A DNA stretch of 32,969 nucleotides from Eubacteriales bacterium (GTDB lineage Bacteria > Bacillota > Clostridia > Oscillospirales > Acutalibacteraceae), in contig JAUNJO010000015.1 in NCBI GenBank assembly GCA_030533225.1, forward strand, positions 1 to 32,969, written 5' to 3'. The notes under the pieces are model-generated. The model made no database searches and was not told where the DNA came from. It saw nothing but the letters and a program-made list of their open reading frames with translations. Below are positions 20,580 through 27,611 of the stretch, piece by piece. The first letter of the stretch is position 1; the number at the start of each line of letters is the position of its first letter. A program made the translations under genes and the position numbers.

Positions 20580-20635
20580 AAAAAACGCATTCGGATGTAC
20601 AACCTCTCAATCAAAGGAAGTACACACGAATGCGT
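20580..20635 (-). terminator. Terminator for the minus-strand membrane-protein genes
   Basis: Read on the minus strand, ACGCATTCG (20635-20627) pairs with CGAATGCGT (20593-20585), with inner TGTAC/GTACA pairing, and is followed by TTTTTT. It lies 45 bp beyond the stop of the gene at 20680. Confidence 0.82.
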
Positions 20636-20679
20636 AATTTTTAACTCGGTGGGATTAGAAACTGTTTTACTTTGGGGAT

Positions 20680-21261
20680 TTATTCGGTGATGCTCTCCTC
20701 AATAGCAGGAGTATCTTCTTCTTTAGCATCATCTTTCTTTTCACCTGTGAGCTTAAGAAGCAGAATACCGCGGATAATACCCATGGTAAAAATATAGTCA
20801 AGAACAGTTGCGATGATAGCCTTTTTGTTGTTGCCCTCAAGGTCATCGCTGTACATATCAAGAACATCCTTAAGCAAACCGTAGTTTACGAAAGCGGCAA
20901 CGACTGTAGCAATAATACCCAATAAGCTTGCAAGGGATGATGCTGCAGCAAAAATACCGAAGGCATAAGCTCTGTCATCAAACTTAATTGAGCCGCCAAG
21001 GAGGGTAAAGGGCTTATCCCCGGGAAGCTTTGTGAGCAGATAAATATTGAAAACAGGCACAAATGCCAGGAAGGGATATTCAAGTCCGTGTTTTTTGGCA
21101 AGCTTAAAAATAGCGATTGCGTTGACTATATAGGAAGCGATTGCAAGCGCAAAAATCACAAAAATCATCACGAACATAAGTATGTAAAACAAAATCAGCG
21201 GCAGAAAAAATAATGTCTCACCTGAGGTTGCTTGCATCAAATCTATAGCGTTACTAAACAT
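20680..21261 (-). CDS. Multi-pass membrane protein, paralogue of its neighbour
   Basis: A 193-aa protein I cannot assign to a family. Likely membrane helices: a long hydrophobic block of about residues 18-52 (FFLPLILFYILMFVMIFVIF onwards), FLAFVPVFNIYLL, AAASSLASLLGIIATVVAAF, and a weaker one near IFTMGIIRGILLL; the C-terminus is charged (GEKKDDAKEEDTPAIEE) and probably cytosolic. It shares two landmarks with the next gene: a YPFLAFVPVFNIY...LPGDKPF block and GLLKDVLDMY near the C-terminal third, so the pair arose by tandem duplication. The start is ATG 21261 with AAAGGAG 8 nt upstream; an earlier in-frame codon at 21294 would overlap the neighbour. It is transcribed with that neighbour from the promoter at 22027. 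Confidence 0.8.
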   Translation of the reverse strand: MFSNAIDLMQATSGETLFFLPLILFYILMFVMIFVIFALAIASYIVNAIAIFKLAKKHGLEYPFLAFVPVFNIYLLTKLPGDKPFTLLGGSIKFDDRAYAFGIFAAASSLASLLGIIATVVAAFVNYGLLKDVLDMYSDDLEGNNKKAIIATVLDYIFTMGIIRGILLLKLTGEKKDDAKEEDTPAIEESITE

Positions 21262-21290
21262 TAACAAAACTCCTTTCAAAATATAAACTG

Positions 21291-21995
21291 TCAATTCGCA
21301 GTGTTATTAACAGAAACCTCTATAGGCTCGCTGTATGTACTCTCAATAGGCTCCTTTTTCAGGAGAGTATAAAGGTAAATCACTCTTGCAAAACCGAAAG
21401 TGATGAAAGAGTCGAGAAGTGTGACAACCAGCGAAGCGGTGCTGTTTGCCTTTTTATCCTCCTTAAACACATCAAGTACATCCTTAAGATAGACATACTC
21501 CATAATGGCAAGCGCCACAGCAGGAACAAGATAGAGAACACTTGAGAGAGTGCCCACAACCTGACCTATGAAGGGTACGAGATTTGCCAGAGCTATGAAT
21601 GCGGTAATGACGGAAGGTCCTAAAAGCTTGATGCCCACATAGGCAAGAAAAGAAAGGGGCCTGCTTTTAATTGTGATTTTGTCGGTTAATGCCACAAAAG
21701 GCTTGTTTCCGGGAATATCGGCAAGCACGAAAAGTCTGCAATAACTGCCGAAAAAGGGAATCCACGCTAACCAAGCCAAAGGTCTTTTTGCCTTGCGAGC
21801 CAAAATATAGGTGGGGATTGCCTCAACAACATAAATCACAAGGCTGAATATTATCGAAATTACTGCGGTGATAAGTGCAACAAGAAGAATAATTCCTGCA
21901 ATTCCCATTTCCGCAAGGGCAAGGCTTGAATCTGCAGAACCGAACAAATCGGGAAGCATATCAAACAGTTCTTCAAAGAAAGTATTTGCGTCCAT
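21291..21995 (-). CDS. Multi-pass membrane protein, paralogue of its neighbour
   Basis: A 234-aa membrane protein of unknown function. An acidic N-terminal segment (1-28) is followed by a strongly hydrophobic helix (GIAGIILLVALITAVISIIF), then VIYVVEAIPTYILARKAKRP, a WLAWIPFFGSYCRLFVLADI-PGNKPF block, a central pair of helices around ITAFIALANLVPFIGQVVG, and a C-terminal LKDVLDVF segment preceding a final hydrophobic stretch. The blocks align in order with the 193-aa protein encoded next, with 29 bp between the genes. The start is ATG 21995 with AAAGGAG. It has a perfect sigma-A promoter just upstream. No enzymatic or transporter signature was recognised. Confidence 0.82.
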   Translation of the reverse strand: MDANTFFEELFDMLPDLFGSADSSLALAEMGIAGIILLVALITAVISIIFSLVIYVVEAIPTYILARKAKRPLAWLAWIPFFGSYCRLFVLADIPGNKPFVALTDKITIKSRPLSFLAYVGIKLLGPSVITAFIALANLVPFIGQVVGTLSSVLYLVPAVALAIMEYVYLKDVLDVFKEDKKANSTASLVVTLLDSFITFGFARVIYLYTLLKKEPIESTYSEPIEVSVNNTAN

Positions 21996-22026
21996 AATTA
22001 AACTCCTTTCAAAAGTTTACGGCTAA

Positions 22027-22055
22027 ATTATAGTGCTTTTTTCACAGGATGTCAA
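22027..22055 (-). promoter_or_regulatory. Consensus sigma-A promoter for the two membrane-protein genes
   Basis: On the minus strand TTGACA (22055-22050), 17 bp, TATAAT (22032-22027): a perfect match. The -35 lies within 5 bp of the stop of the upstream nucleotidyltransferase gene, so the membrane pair can be expressed separately from it. Confidence 0.8.
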
Positions 22056-22059
22056 CGAT

Positions 22060-22980
22060 TTACAGCATAATCGGGGAATTTCGCAGTGAGCCGTCTTTAA
22101 TCTTGCTCTTGATACAATATGCATAAGGCTCAAGGTAAGCCTCCTGCCTTTGGGAAAGTTCCTGATTTCGGATTTCTCCCGCAATAAGCATTGAGATTTC
22201 CTCGATAATCGGCAGATTTTTCTCTTGATTGTAGGGGGAAGCCAAAATTTCACAAAGCATATCCGAAACATCTCCCAGTACAGTCAGGGTGCTCATTTTG
22301 CGGTAAGCCCATTTGTAGTAGGGCATATACTCACGGTTGAGCAGAAAAACCGCCTGTGCGGTGCTCTCGGCAAATTTCGTAAGCGCAACTGCCGCCGCCG
22401 TTTTTTCTCCGTGATTAAGGCATCTGCCGTAATTGTACTGACCTGACTGCGCCATATAGAAAACCGCCGAGGCAAGCTTTTGAAGTCTCACATCCTCGGG
22501 ACAGTTCTTAATTTCCTGCCGAATCCTTGAGAACTCGCCCACGGGGTCGGTGAAAACCTCGCCGTTTACGGCTTCGGCAAGATAGTGGTCCGGAATGGAA
22601 AGCCAAACCTCCAAAGAGGTGGGGATTTCCCCGTCGGGCAAATAGAATGAGTAAAATTCCGAAACGGTGTGAACCCCCAAAAATTCAGGACCGAATACAC
22701 TTTCATTCTGAAGCCTTTGCCCCATAAATTCCTTCGGAAGCTTTTTGTAGGCTCTCATGAGCTTAAAGCCGAATTCTCTCTCGTCCTCTTCAGTCAGCCA
22801 GACGGAAAATCCCGGCTCAAAGTCGTGATCCTGTGAGATTTCATCGTCAAAGCCGAAACATTCGGAGCCGTGTCCCACGCGGCCTGCTGCAATCCTGTCT
22901 TTGTACCCGGAAAACTCCTTTTCTATCATAGGTACGCCGTAGGTTTCGTAAAAAAGCCTTGAAAGCTCTAAACCTTTCAT
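22060..22980 (-). CDS. DUF4037-type predicted nucleotidyltransferase
   Basis: A 306-aa cytosolic protein resembling the DUF4037 family. A nucleotidyltransferase-superfamily signature is visible: Gly38-Ser39, 11 residues, then Asp51-His-Asp53, within GHGSECFGFDDEISQDHDFE; Glu124 in SLEVWLSIPD could be the third metal-binding carboxylate. The C-terminal half (about 190-306) is helical and carries LLNREYMPYYKWAYRKM, reminiscent of the helical domains attached to HI0074/kanamycin-nucleotidyltransferase-type enzymes. Such enzymes transfer a nucleotide to a small molecule, protein or RNA; the substrate is unknown here. Its start overlaps the stop of the TPR gene by ATGA, so the two are translated together. 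It could be an antibiotic-modifying or signalling enzyme, but nothing in the sequence decides that. Confidence 0.8.
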   Translation of the reverse strand: MKGLELSRLFYETYGVPMIEKEFSGYKDRIAAGRVGHGSECFGFDDEISQDHDFEPGFSVWLTEEDEREFGFKLMRAYKKLPKEFMGQRLQNESVFGPEFLGVHTVSEFYSFYLPDGEIPTSLEVWLSIPDHYLAEAVNGEVFTDPVGEFSRIRQEIKNCPEDVRLQKLASAVFYMAQSGQYNYGRCLNHGEKTAAAVALTKFAESTAQAVFLLNREYMPYYKWAYRKMSTLTVLGDVSDMLCEILASPYNQEKNLPIIEEISMLIAGEIRNQELSQRQEAYLEPYAYCIKSKIKDGSLRNSPIML

Positions 22981-23768
22981 AGATTACCTCCGTAAATTTC
23001 CTTAGCTGTTTCCTCAAGTGCCAGAGCCTCAATCTCTCTGCAAAAATAGCGAAATGACGGTGCACATTTTGAGATGGCAAAGGCATAGTCGGAATTTCTC
23101 TCCTGTCTGTTGCCGTTGATGTAGTCCCAAGCTGTATCAATGAAGCCCTCCACCGTCTCTGTAGAGGTTTCATCCCGGTCGTAGTAAAGGTGAGCAAGGC
23201 TCAGGTAAGAGAGGGCGATGTCCGCGTCGTAATCCCCCATAGGATTTAGAATTTCTATGGCTTTTCTAAGACAGGCTTCCGCCTCGTCAAATCTCTTCAG
23301 GTCACAGAGGGTTGAGGATTTATTGTTAAGCAGAGTGGCATATTCGTAGGTGTCCTCTTCCTTAAGTTCGGAGTAAACCGACTGAGCCTTTTCGTAGTAG
23401 ATTATGGCATTTTGCGGGTCGCCAAAGGCTTTCATTGTGGTTGCCAGATTGATGATTATGGTAGCTCTTGAGATGCTTCCCGTAATGTCCTCTTTATCCA
23501 AGATATCGCAAGTGAGTTTGATTGCACGAAGGGCATTTTCCCTGTCACCGAGTCTGCGAAAAAGTCCCAATTCCTCATTGAGTACAGACAGCAGTCCTGC
23601 GGTGTCATGAAGTCTTGTTGCCTCCGCCTCCCAAAACCTGACGGTGTTCACCGCTTCCTCAAGGTCATTTTTGCGAAAACAGTCATCAAGGCGGCTGATA
23701 AATCGCATAACATTTATTCTGTCCGTAGGCTCTTTGGAGCAACTTTTACATTTTATTTCATTATCCAT
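22977..23768 (-). CDS. Tetratricopeptide-repeat protein
   Basis: A 263-aa helical repeat protein. At least three TPR-like pairs are visible: around LNEELGLFRRLGDRENALRA, around NLATTMKAFGDPQNAIIYYE, and around NNKSSTLCDLKRFDEAEACL; a fourth begins at ALSYLSLAHLYYD. The N-terminus has a CKSC pair. No signal peptide or DNA-binding motif is seen. TPR folds bind peptides or proteins, so the tight ATGA overlap with the downstream nucleotidyltransferase suggests a partner or regulator of that enzyme. The start is ATG 23768 after AGGGTG. Its promoter is at 23785-23813. Confidence 0.83.
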   Translation of the reverse strand: MDNEIKCKSCSKEPTDRINVMRFISRLDDCFRKNDLEEAVNTVRFWEAEATRLHDTAGLLSVLNEELGLFRRLGDRENALRAIKLTCDILDKEDITGSISRATIIINLATTMKAFGDPQNAIIYYEKAQSVYSELKEEDTYEYATLLNNKSSTLCDLKRFDEAEACLRKAIEILNPMGDYDADIALSYLSLAHLYYDRDETSTETVEGFIDTAWDYINGNRQERNSDYAFAISKCAPSFRYFCREIEALALEETAKEIYGGNL

Positions 23769-23784
23769 AATATCACCCTGCTCT

Positions 23785-23813
23785 ATTATAACAAAGTATG
23801 CTTATATTTTCAA
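23785..23813 (-). promoter_or_regulatory. Sigma-A promoter for the TPR/nucleotidyltransferase pair
   Basis: Minus strand TTGAAA (23813-23808), 17 bp, TATAAT (23790-23785). It lies 16 bp from the TPR start, so the untranslated leader is very short. Confidence 0.72.
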
Positions 23814-23904
23814 TACGAAGGAGAAATACACTCAGAATATGACAAATTTTCCGAAGTGCAGACAGAATATCTTGCGTTCGGAACAATGACTGTATAAACA
23901 GAAG

Positions 23905-23941
23905 AAAAACACCCTATGACCTCATAAGAGACCATAGGGTG
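23905..23941 (-). terminator. Terminator of the sugar ABC importer operon
   Basis: On the minus strand CACCCTATG (23941-23933) pairs with CATAGGGTG (23918-23910), with an inner CTC/GAG pairing, followed by TTTTTC. It lies just beyond the last permease gene. Confidence 0.88.
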
Positions 23942-23964
23942 AAGTTTGTGTAAAATACCGGGGA

Positions 23965-24864
23965 TTAACCCTTAACAGCACCGGCGGCAACGCCCTTGAT
24001 GATGTGCTTCTGGCAGAACAGATAGATGATGATAACAGGGATAATTGCCATGAGAATAATCGCCATTGTTGCACCCAGGTCAACGGTGCCGTAGCTGCCC
24101 TTGAGGTACTGGATATGAATGGGAATAGTCTTGTACTTGTTGATGTCAAGAACAAGGTAGGGGAGGAGGTAGTCATTCCAAACCCACATCAGCTCCAAAA
24201 TACCTACGGAAATCATTGTAGGTCTGAGCATGGGGAGAACTACCAGGAAGTAAGTCCTCACAGGGCCGCAGCCGTCAATAGAAGCGGCTTCTTCAATCTC
24301 AAGGGGAATACTCTTGACAAAGCCTGTGAACATGAAAACTGCAAGACCTGCACCAAATCCGAGATAGATAATCGGAATGGTCCAAGGGGTGTTGAGCTTT
24401 AAGGTTGTAGCAGTCTTAGAAAGAGTGAACATAACCATCTGGAAAGGAACAACCATGGAGAAAACGCAGGCAAAGTAAACGATTTTACAGAACACAGAGT
24501 TAACTCTTGAGATGTACCAGGCAGCCATAGAGGTAAAGATGAGTATAAGAACCGTAGAAAGAATGGTGATAACCGTGCTGTAAAGTACAGATTTCCAGAA
24601 AGGATATCCGCCGAAGGTCATACCCTTGATGAAGTTTGCGAAACCCGCGAAGCTCTCGGCAGTAGGAAGACTGAAGGTTTCGGTTTTAACAAAGGTGTTC
24701 AGCTTAAAGGAGTTGATAAGAACCATGAAAACGGGGAACACATAGAAAAGGGAAATAAGAGTGAAGATAACGGTTGCCGACCATTTCCTGATTTTGCTCC
24801 TGCGCTGAGCTCTTTGGTTAATGTTTTTTGCCTTAGCGGCTAAATTAGTGCCTGTGGTTGTCAT
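23965..24864 (-). CDS. Carbohydrate ABC transporter permease, MalG type
   Basis: Inner membrane subunit of a CUT1-family importer. The 299-aa protein has about six transmembrane helices and the cytoplasmic EAA loop EEAASIDGCGPVRTYFLVVLP that contacts the ATPase. The basic N-terminus (KAKNINQRAQRRSKIRK) is typical of this subunit. ATG 24864 overlaps the stop of the MalF-type gene by one base and has AAGGAGGTG upstream. No ATP-binding subunit is encoded nearby, so it probably uses a shared MsmK/UgpC-type ATPase encoded elsewhere, as is common for Firmicutes CUT1 systems. The sugar is unknown. Confidence 0.93.
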   Translation of the reverse strand: MTTTGTNLAAKAKNINQRAQRRSKIRKWSATVIFTLISLFYVFPVFMVLINSFKLNTFVKTETFSLPTAESFAGFANFIKGMTFGGYPFWKSVLYSTVITILSTVLILIFTSMAAWYISRVNSVFCKIVYFACVFSMVVPFQMVMFTLSKTATTLKLNTPWTIPIIYLGFGAGLAVFMFTGFVKSIPLEIEEAASIDGCGPVRTYFLVVLPMLRPTMISVGILELMWVWNDYLLPYLVLDINKYKTIPIHIQYLKGSYGTVDLGATMAIILMAIIPVIIIYLFCQKHIIKGVAAGAVKG

Positions 24865-25784
24865 TACTGCTGCACCTCCTTGTTACGGGTTGAACGGAGC
24901 TGGATAAGACCGATTGCCGCAACTAAGATGAAGAACAGCACAGCCTTTGCCTGTGCAACACCCTTGGCAGAGCCTGAGGTGTAGAAGGTGTTGTAAATGT
25001 TGAGCGCCAGCATCTCAGTTGTATGTACCGTAGTGCCGTCGGGATTGATAATATAGGGAAGACCGCCTGTGAGGGCTAAGTTCTGGTCAAATAGCTTAAA
25101 GCCGTTGGTAAGTGAGAGGAAGAGACAGATGGTAACGGAGGACATAACATTGGGAATGGTAATCTTAAAGAGAGTCTGGAATCCGTTTGCTCCGTCAATC
25201 TTTGCAGCTTCCATAAGGGATTCGGGAATAGCCTGCAGACCGGCAATGTAGATAATCATCATGTATCCAACCTGTTGCCAGCACATGAGGATGATGAGTC
25301 CCCAAAAACCCCATCCTGTATCCGTGATAACAGATTTTTGGTAAGCACTCAGAAGTCCGTCGAAAATCATGCTCCAAATGTAGCCGAGAACAATACCGCC
25401 GATGAGGTTAGGCATGAAGAATACTGTTCTGAAGATGTTGGTACCTCTGAACTTGTGAGTAAGTGCAAAGGCAACCGAAAAAGCAAGCACATTAATGAGC
25501 ACTAAGGACACAAAGGCGTAGAGCGTTGTAAAGAGAAAAGAATATCTGAAGCTTTCGTCCTGGAAGGCTTTAATGTAGTTTTCAAATCCTACCCAAGTCC
25601 ATTTGCTTGTGATAACAAACTGCGTGAAGGAAAGGAAAGCTCCGTGAATAAAGGGCCATACAAAGCCGATTATAAAGGAAACTACCATGGGCAGCAAAAA
25701 CAGCGGCGACCAGTACATTATAGTTCGGCGGATGTTTTTGCTGTTGATAGACGCGTGGTCGCGTCTTTTGGCTTTTTTCTTCAT
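24864..25784 (-). CDS. Carbohydrate ABC transporter permease, MalF type
   Basis: Partner permease of the MalG-type subunit. The 306-aa protein has a basic start (KKKAKRRDHASINSKNIRR), about six membrane helices and an EAA loop MEAAKIDGANGFQTLFKITI. WPFIHGAFLSF in the first helix region and GGIVLGYIWSMIF are typical of the family. ATG 25784 follows GAGGAG. It is separated from the solute-binding protein gene by 184 bp that contain a strong hairpin, so its transcription probably depends on partial read-through. Confidence 0.93.
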   Translation of the reverse strand: MKKKAKRRDHASINSKNIRRTIMYWSPLFLLPMVVSFIIGFVWPFIHGAFLSFTQFVITSKWTWVGFENYIKAFQDESFRYSFLFTTLYAFVSLVLINVLAFSVAFALTHKFRGTNIFRTVFFMPNLIGGIVLGYIWSMIFDGLLSAYQKSVITDTGWGFWGLIILMCWQQVGYMMIIYIAGLQAIPESLMEAAKIDGANGFQTLFKITIPNVMSSVTICLFLSLTNGFKLFDQNLALTGGLPYIINPDGTTVHTTEMLALNIYNTFYTSGSAKGVAQAKAVLFFILVAAIGLIQLRSTRNKEVQQ

Positions 25785-25892
25785 GTTTTCATCTCCTCGA
25801 GAAAAGATTGTGACACGCAGAGGTCCTCATGCAGACTTTGCGTGATATATGGAATATTTGAGGGTAATTAGGGGAATAATCGGGGTTTTAGG

Positions 25893-25928
25893 AAAAAATT
25901 ACCGGAGCGAGCGACACGCTCGCTCCGG
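25893..25928 (-). terminator. Hairpin between the binding-protein and permease genes
   Basis: Perfect 12-bp GC-rich stem CCGGAGCGAGCG (25902-25913) / CGCTCGCTCCGG (25917-25928) with loop of three. On the minus strand it is followed by TAATTTTTTCC. It should reduce transcription into the permeases and protect the 3' end of the binding-protein mRNA. Confidence 0.8.
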
Positions 25929-25968
25929 ATTAGCCTACATTAAGTAATTATCTTAAGTAAGTAGTTGA

Positions 25969-27267
25969 TTACTGAATAGCCTGGTAGTTCTGTGCCCAGC
26001 CTGCTACGAAAGCAGTCTCAACAGCCTCCCAAGTTGCATCGGTAGGATCTGCGTTGTATGCGTTGATAGCGGATACAGCAGCTGCACGGTAAGCGTCAAC
26101 ATTGGGCTGGAAGTTTGTTACCCAAGGCATGGTGTAATTGCCTGCTGCAGCGTATTCGTTAGCCTGTGCAAGGAAGGGGTTGGAGGACTCTACAGCATTT
26201 TTGTAAGGCATAACGCCGAAGGTTGCAACAGCCTTTGCGGAGGCGTCAGCGTCAGTTACTAACCACTTCATGAAATCGAGGGTAGCCTTAATATTTTCCT
26301 CAGAAGCGTTAGCGTTAACTGCCCAGTAGTTCTCGGTACCGCAGTTGAGACCGGCTTTCTCTTCGCCTTCAACACCGCAGTAGTAGGGAATCATGGTGAG
26401 GTCTTCAGCCTTCATGCCTGCTTCAGAAATGCCGCCCCACTCCCAGTTACCGTTTACATAGAAGAGAGCTTCCTGATTCTTGAACTCTGCACCGGCATCA
26501 AAACCGCCTGTTGCAAGGTCCTTACGGTCTGTCTTGGAGTTTGTAACCATGAGGTCATAGAGGTTCTTGTAGTTGTCCATGTATGTACCCTTAATCTCAG
26601 CGGGGCATACTTCCCAAGCAGCGGGATCGTCAACTGACTCGTAGTAGTACTCGAGGTTGATCATGTGGCCTGTGAAACGCCAGGATGAGCTGTCGTCCAT
26701 GCCTGCAGATGAGAATGCGTCGAAGCCAAGTGTATCAGCCTCAGCGTGAACCTTCTCTGCAACTTCCTTGAGGGTAGCAAAGTTTGTGATGTAATCACGG
26801 GCAAAGCCGGCCTTCTCAAGAAGAGCAGTGTTTACGATGATACCGTAGCACTCGTAGCAGTAGCCGATAGAGCAAAGCTTGCCGTTCTCGTCCTTGAGCA
26901 TGTAAGCGTCTGTGTTGAGTTCCTTAGCGATGTCGGTATCGGTAAGGTCATAGCAGAAGTCACCCCATGTGTCAACAGCAGCAGAGTTACCTACTACGAA
27001 GAGTGTGGGAGCAGCGTCGCCCTTATCCATCTCGGCGGTAAGGGTCTCGTTGTAAGTACCGGAAGCAGCGGTAACAACCTTTACCTCAACGCCGGTCTTA
27101 TCGGTGTAGAGCTTTGCGATTTCCTTAAGTGCTCCGTCGGACTCGGGCTTGAAGTTCAGCCAGTAAACGGAGCCTTTCTTTGCATTTGCATCGCCTTCTG
27201 TACCGGTACATGCCGTGAAAGCAAATACCATAACCAGAACGAGCATCAATGCGAGCAGTTTTTTCAT
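25969..27267 (-). CDS. Carbohydrate ABC transporter solute-binding lipoprotein
   Basis: Extracellular family-1 binding protein that captures a sugar for the two permeases downstream. The 432-aa protein has a lipoprotein signal: basic MKK, hydrophobic LLALMLVLVMVFAF, lipobox FTAC with lipidated Cys20, then a Gly/Asp-rich linker. The mature region has the usual two-lobe layout, with the helix-rich KYTD-type N-lobe segment (KEIAKLYTDKTGVEVKVV) and the C-lobe block ALFYVNGNWEWGG. Aromatic residues (Trp, Tyr) are frequent in the pocket-forming regions, which fits carbohydrate binding. ATG 27267 follows TAGGAGG. Its promoter and a leader hairpin lie at 27315-27376. Confidence 0.93.
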   Translation of the reverse strand: MKKLLALMLVLVMVFAFTACTGTEGDANAKKGSVYWLNFKPESDGALKEIAKLYTDKTGVEVKVVTAASGTYNETLTAEMDKGDAAPTLFVVGNSAAVDTWGDFCYDLTDTDIAKELNTDAYMLKDENGKLCSIGYCYECYGIIVNTALLEKAGFARDYITNFATLKEVAEKVHAEADTLGFDAFSSAGMDDSSSWRFTGHMINLEYYYESVDDPAAWEVCPAEIKGTYMDNYKNLYDLMVTNSKTDRKDLATGGFDAGAEFKNQEALFYVNGNWEWGGISEAGMKAEDLTMIPYYCGVEGEEKAGLNCGTENYWAVNANASEENIKATLDFMKWLVTDADASAKAVATFGVMPYKNAVESSNPFLAQANEYAAAGNYTMPWVTNFQPNVDAYRAAAVSAINAYNADPTDATWEAVETAFVAGWAQNYQAIQ

Positions 27268-27314
27268 TTGGATTTCCTCCTAAATAATAAATTTCCGGAC
27301 ACCCGGATGGGTTA

Positions 27315-27336
27315 GGCGAAAGGTCACACTTTCGCC
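27315..27336 (-). promoter_or_regulatory. Leader hairpin of the binding-protein mRNA
   Basis: GGCGAAAG (27315-27322) / CTTTCGCC (27329-27336), an 8-bp stem at the very 5' end of the expected transcript, 48 bp upstream of the start codon. No T-run follows, so it is more likely a 5' stabiliser than an attenuator. Confidence 0.45.
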
Positions 27337-27347
27337 TCCTCGAAACA

Positions 27348-27376
27348 ATTATATCGCAATTTGTACAAAAAATCAA
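27348..27376 (-). promoter_or_regulatory. Promoter for the sugar ABC importer operon
   Basis: Minus strand TTGATT (27376-27371), 17 bp, TATAAT (27353-27348). No catabolite-repression cre-like sequence was recognised near it. Confidence 0.7.
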
Positions 27377-27611
27377 TTACAATTTAGAAACTATTAGAAA
27401 AAACTGTGCATTTCACAAAATAAACCCAAAGAGATGGTTAAAAATTAACATTTTTCAAAATTTGGCAATTTTTTGACAATTTTGTAAGATCGCATTATAA
27501 CTGAGTTTTTTACACATACTTAGAAATAACCTCAAAAAACAGTCATAAAAAGGACAAAAATTACTGGAAAAATATCACCAAAAGGTAAAAAATGACAAAC
27601 TCCCTGACGGG
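27377..27611. other. AT-rich intergenic stretch between the ABC operon and the MocR gene
   Basis: No credible gene on either strand. It is strongly A/T-rich with many A-runs and T-runs. It holds a plus-strand promoter-like pair (27473-27501) and, directly after the MocR stop on the minus strand, a weak AACCC/GGGAGTT hairpin followed by CATTTTTTA that may end the MocR transcript. Confidence 0.5.
27473..27501 (+). promoter_or_regulatory. Orphan promoter-like pair pointing toward the MocR gene
   Basis: TTGACA (27473-27478), 17 bp, TATAAC (27496-27501). No plus-strand gene follows; a transcript would run antisense into the MocR coding region or form a small RNA. It could equally be chance in AT-rich DNA. 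Confidence 0.4.

Noticed and set aside
23607-23897. Plus-strand frames of 81-96 codons around the TPR gene start
   Set aside because: Mostly antisense to the TPR gene and its promoter; no independent evidence of coding.
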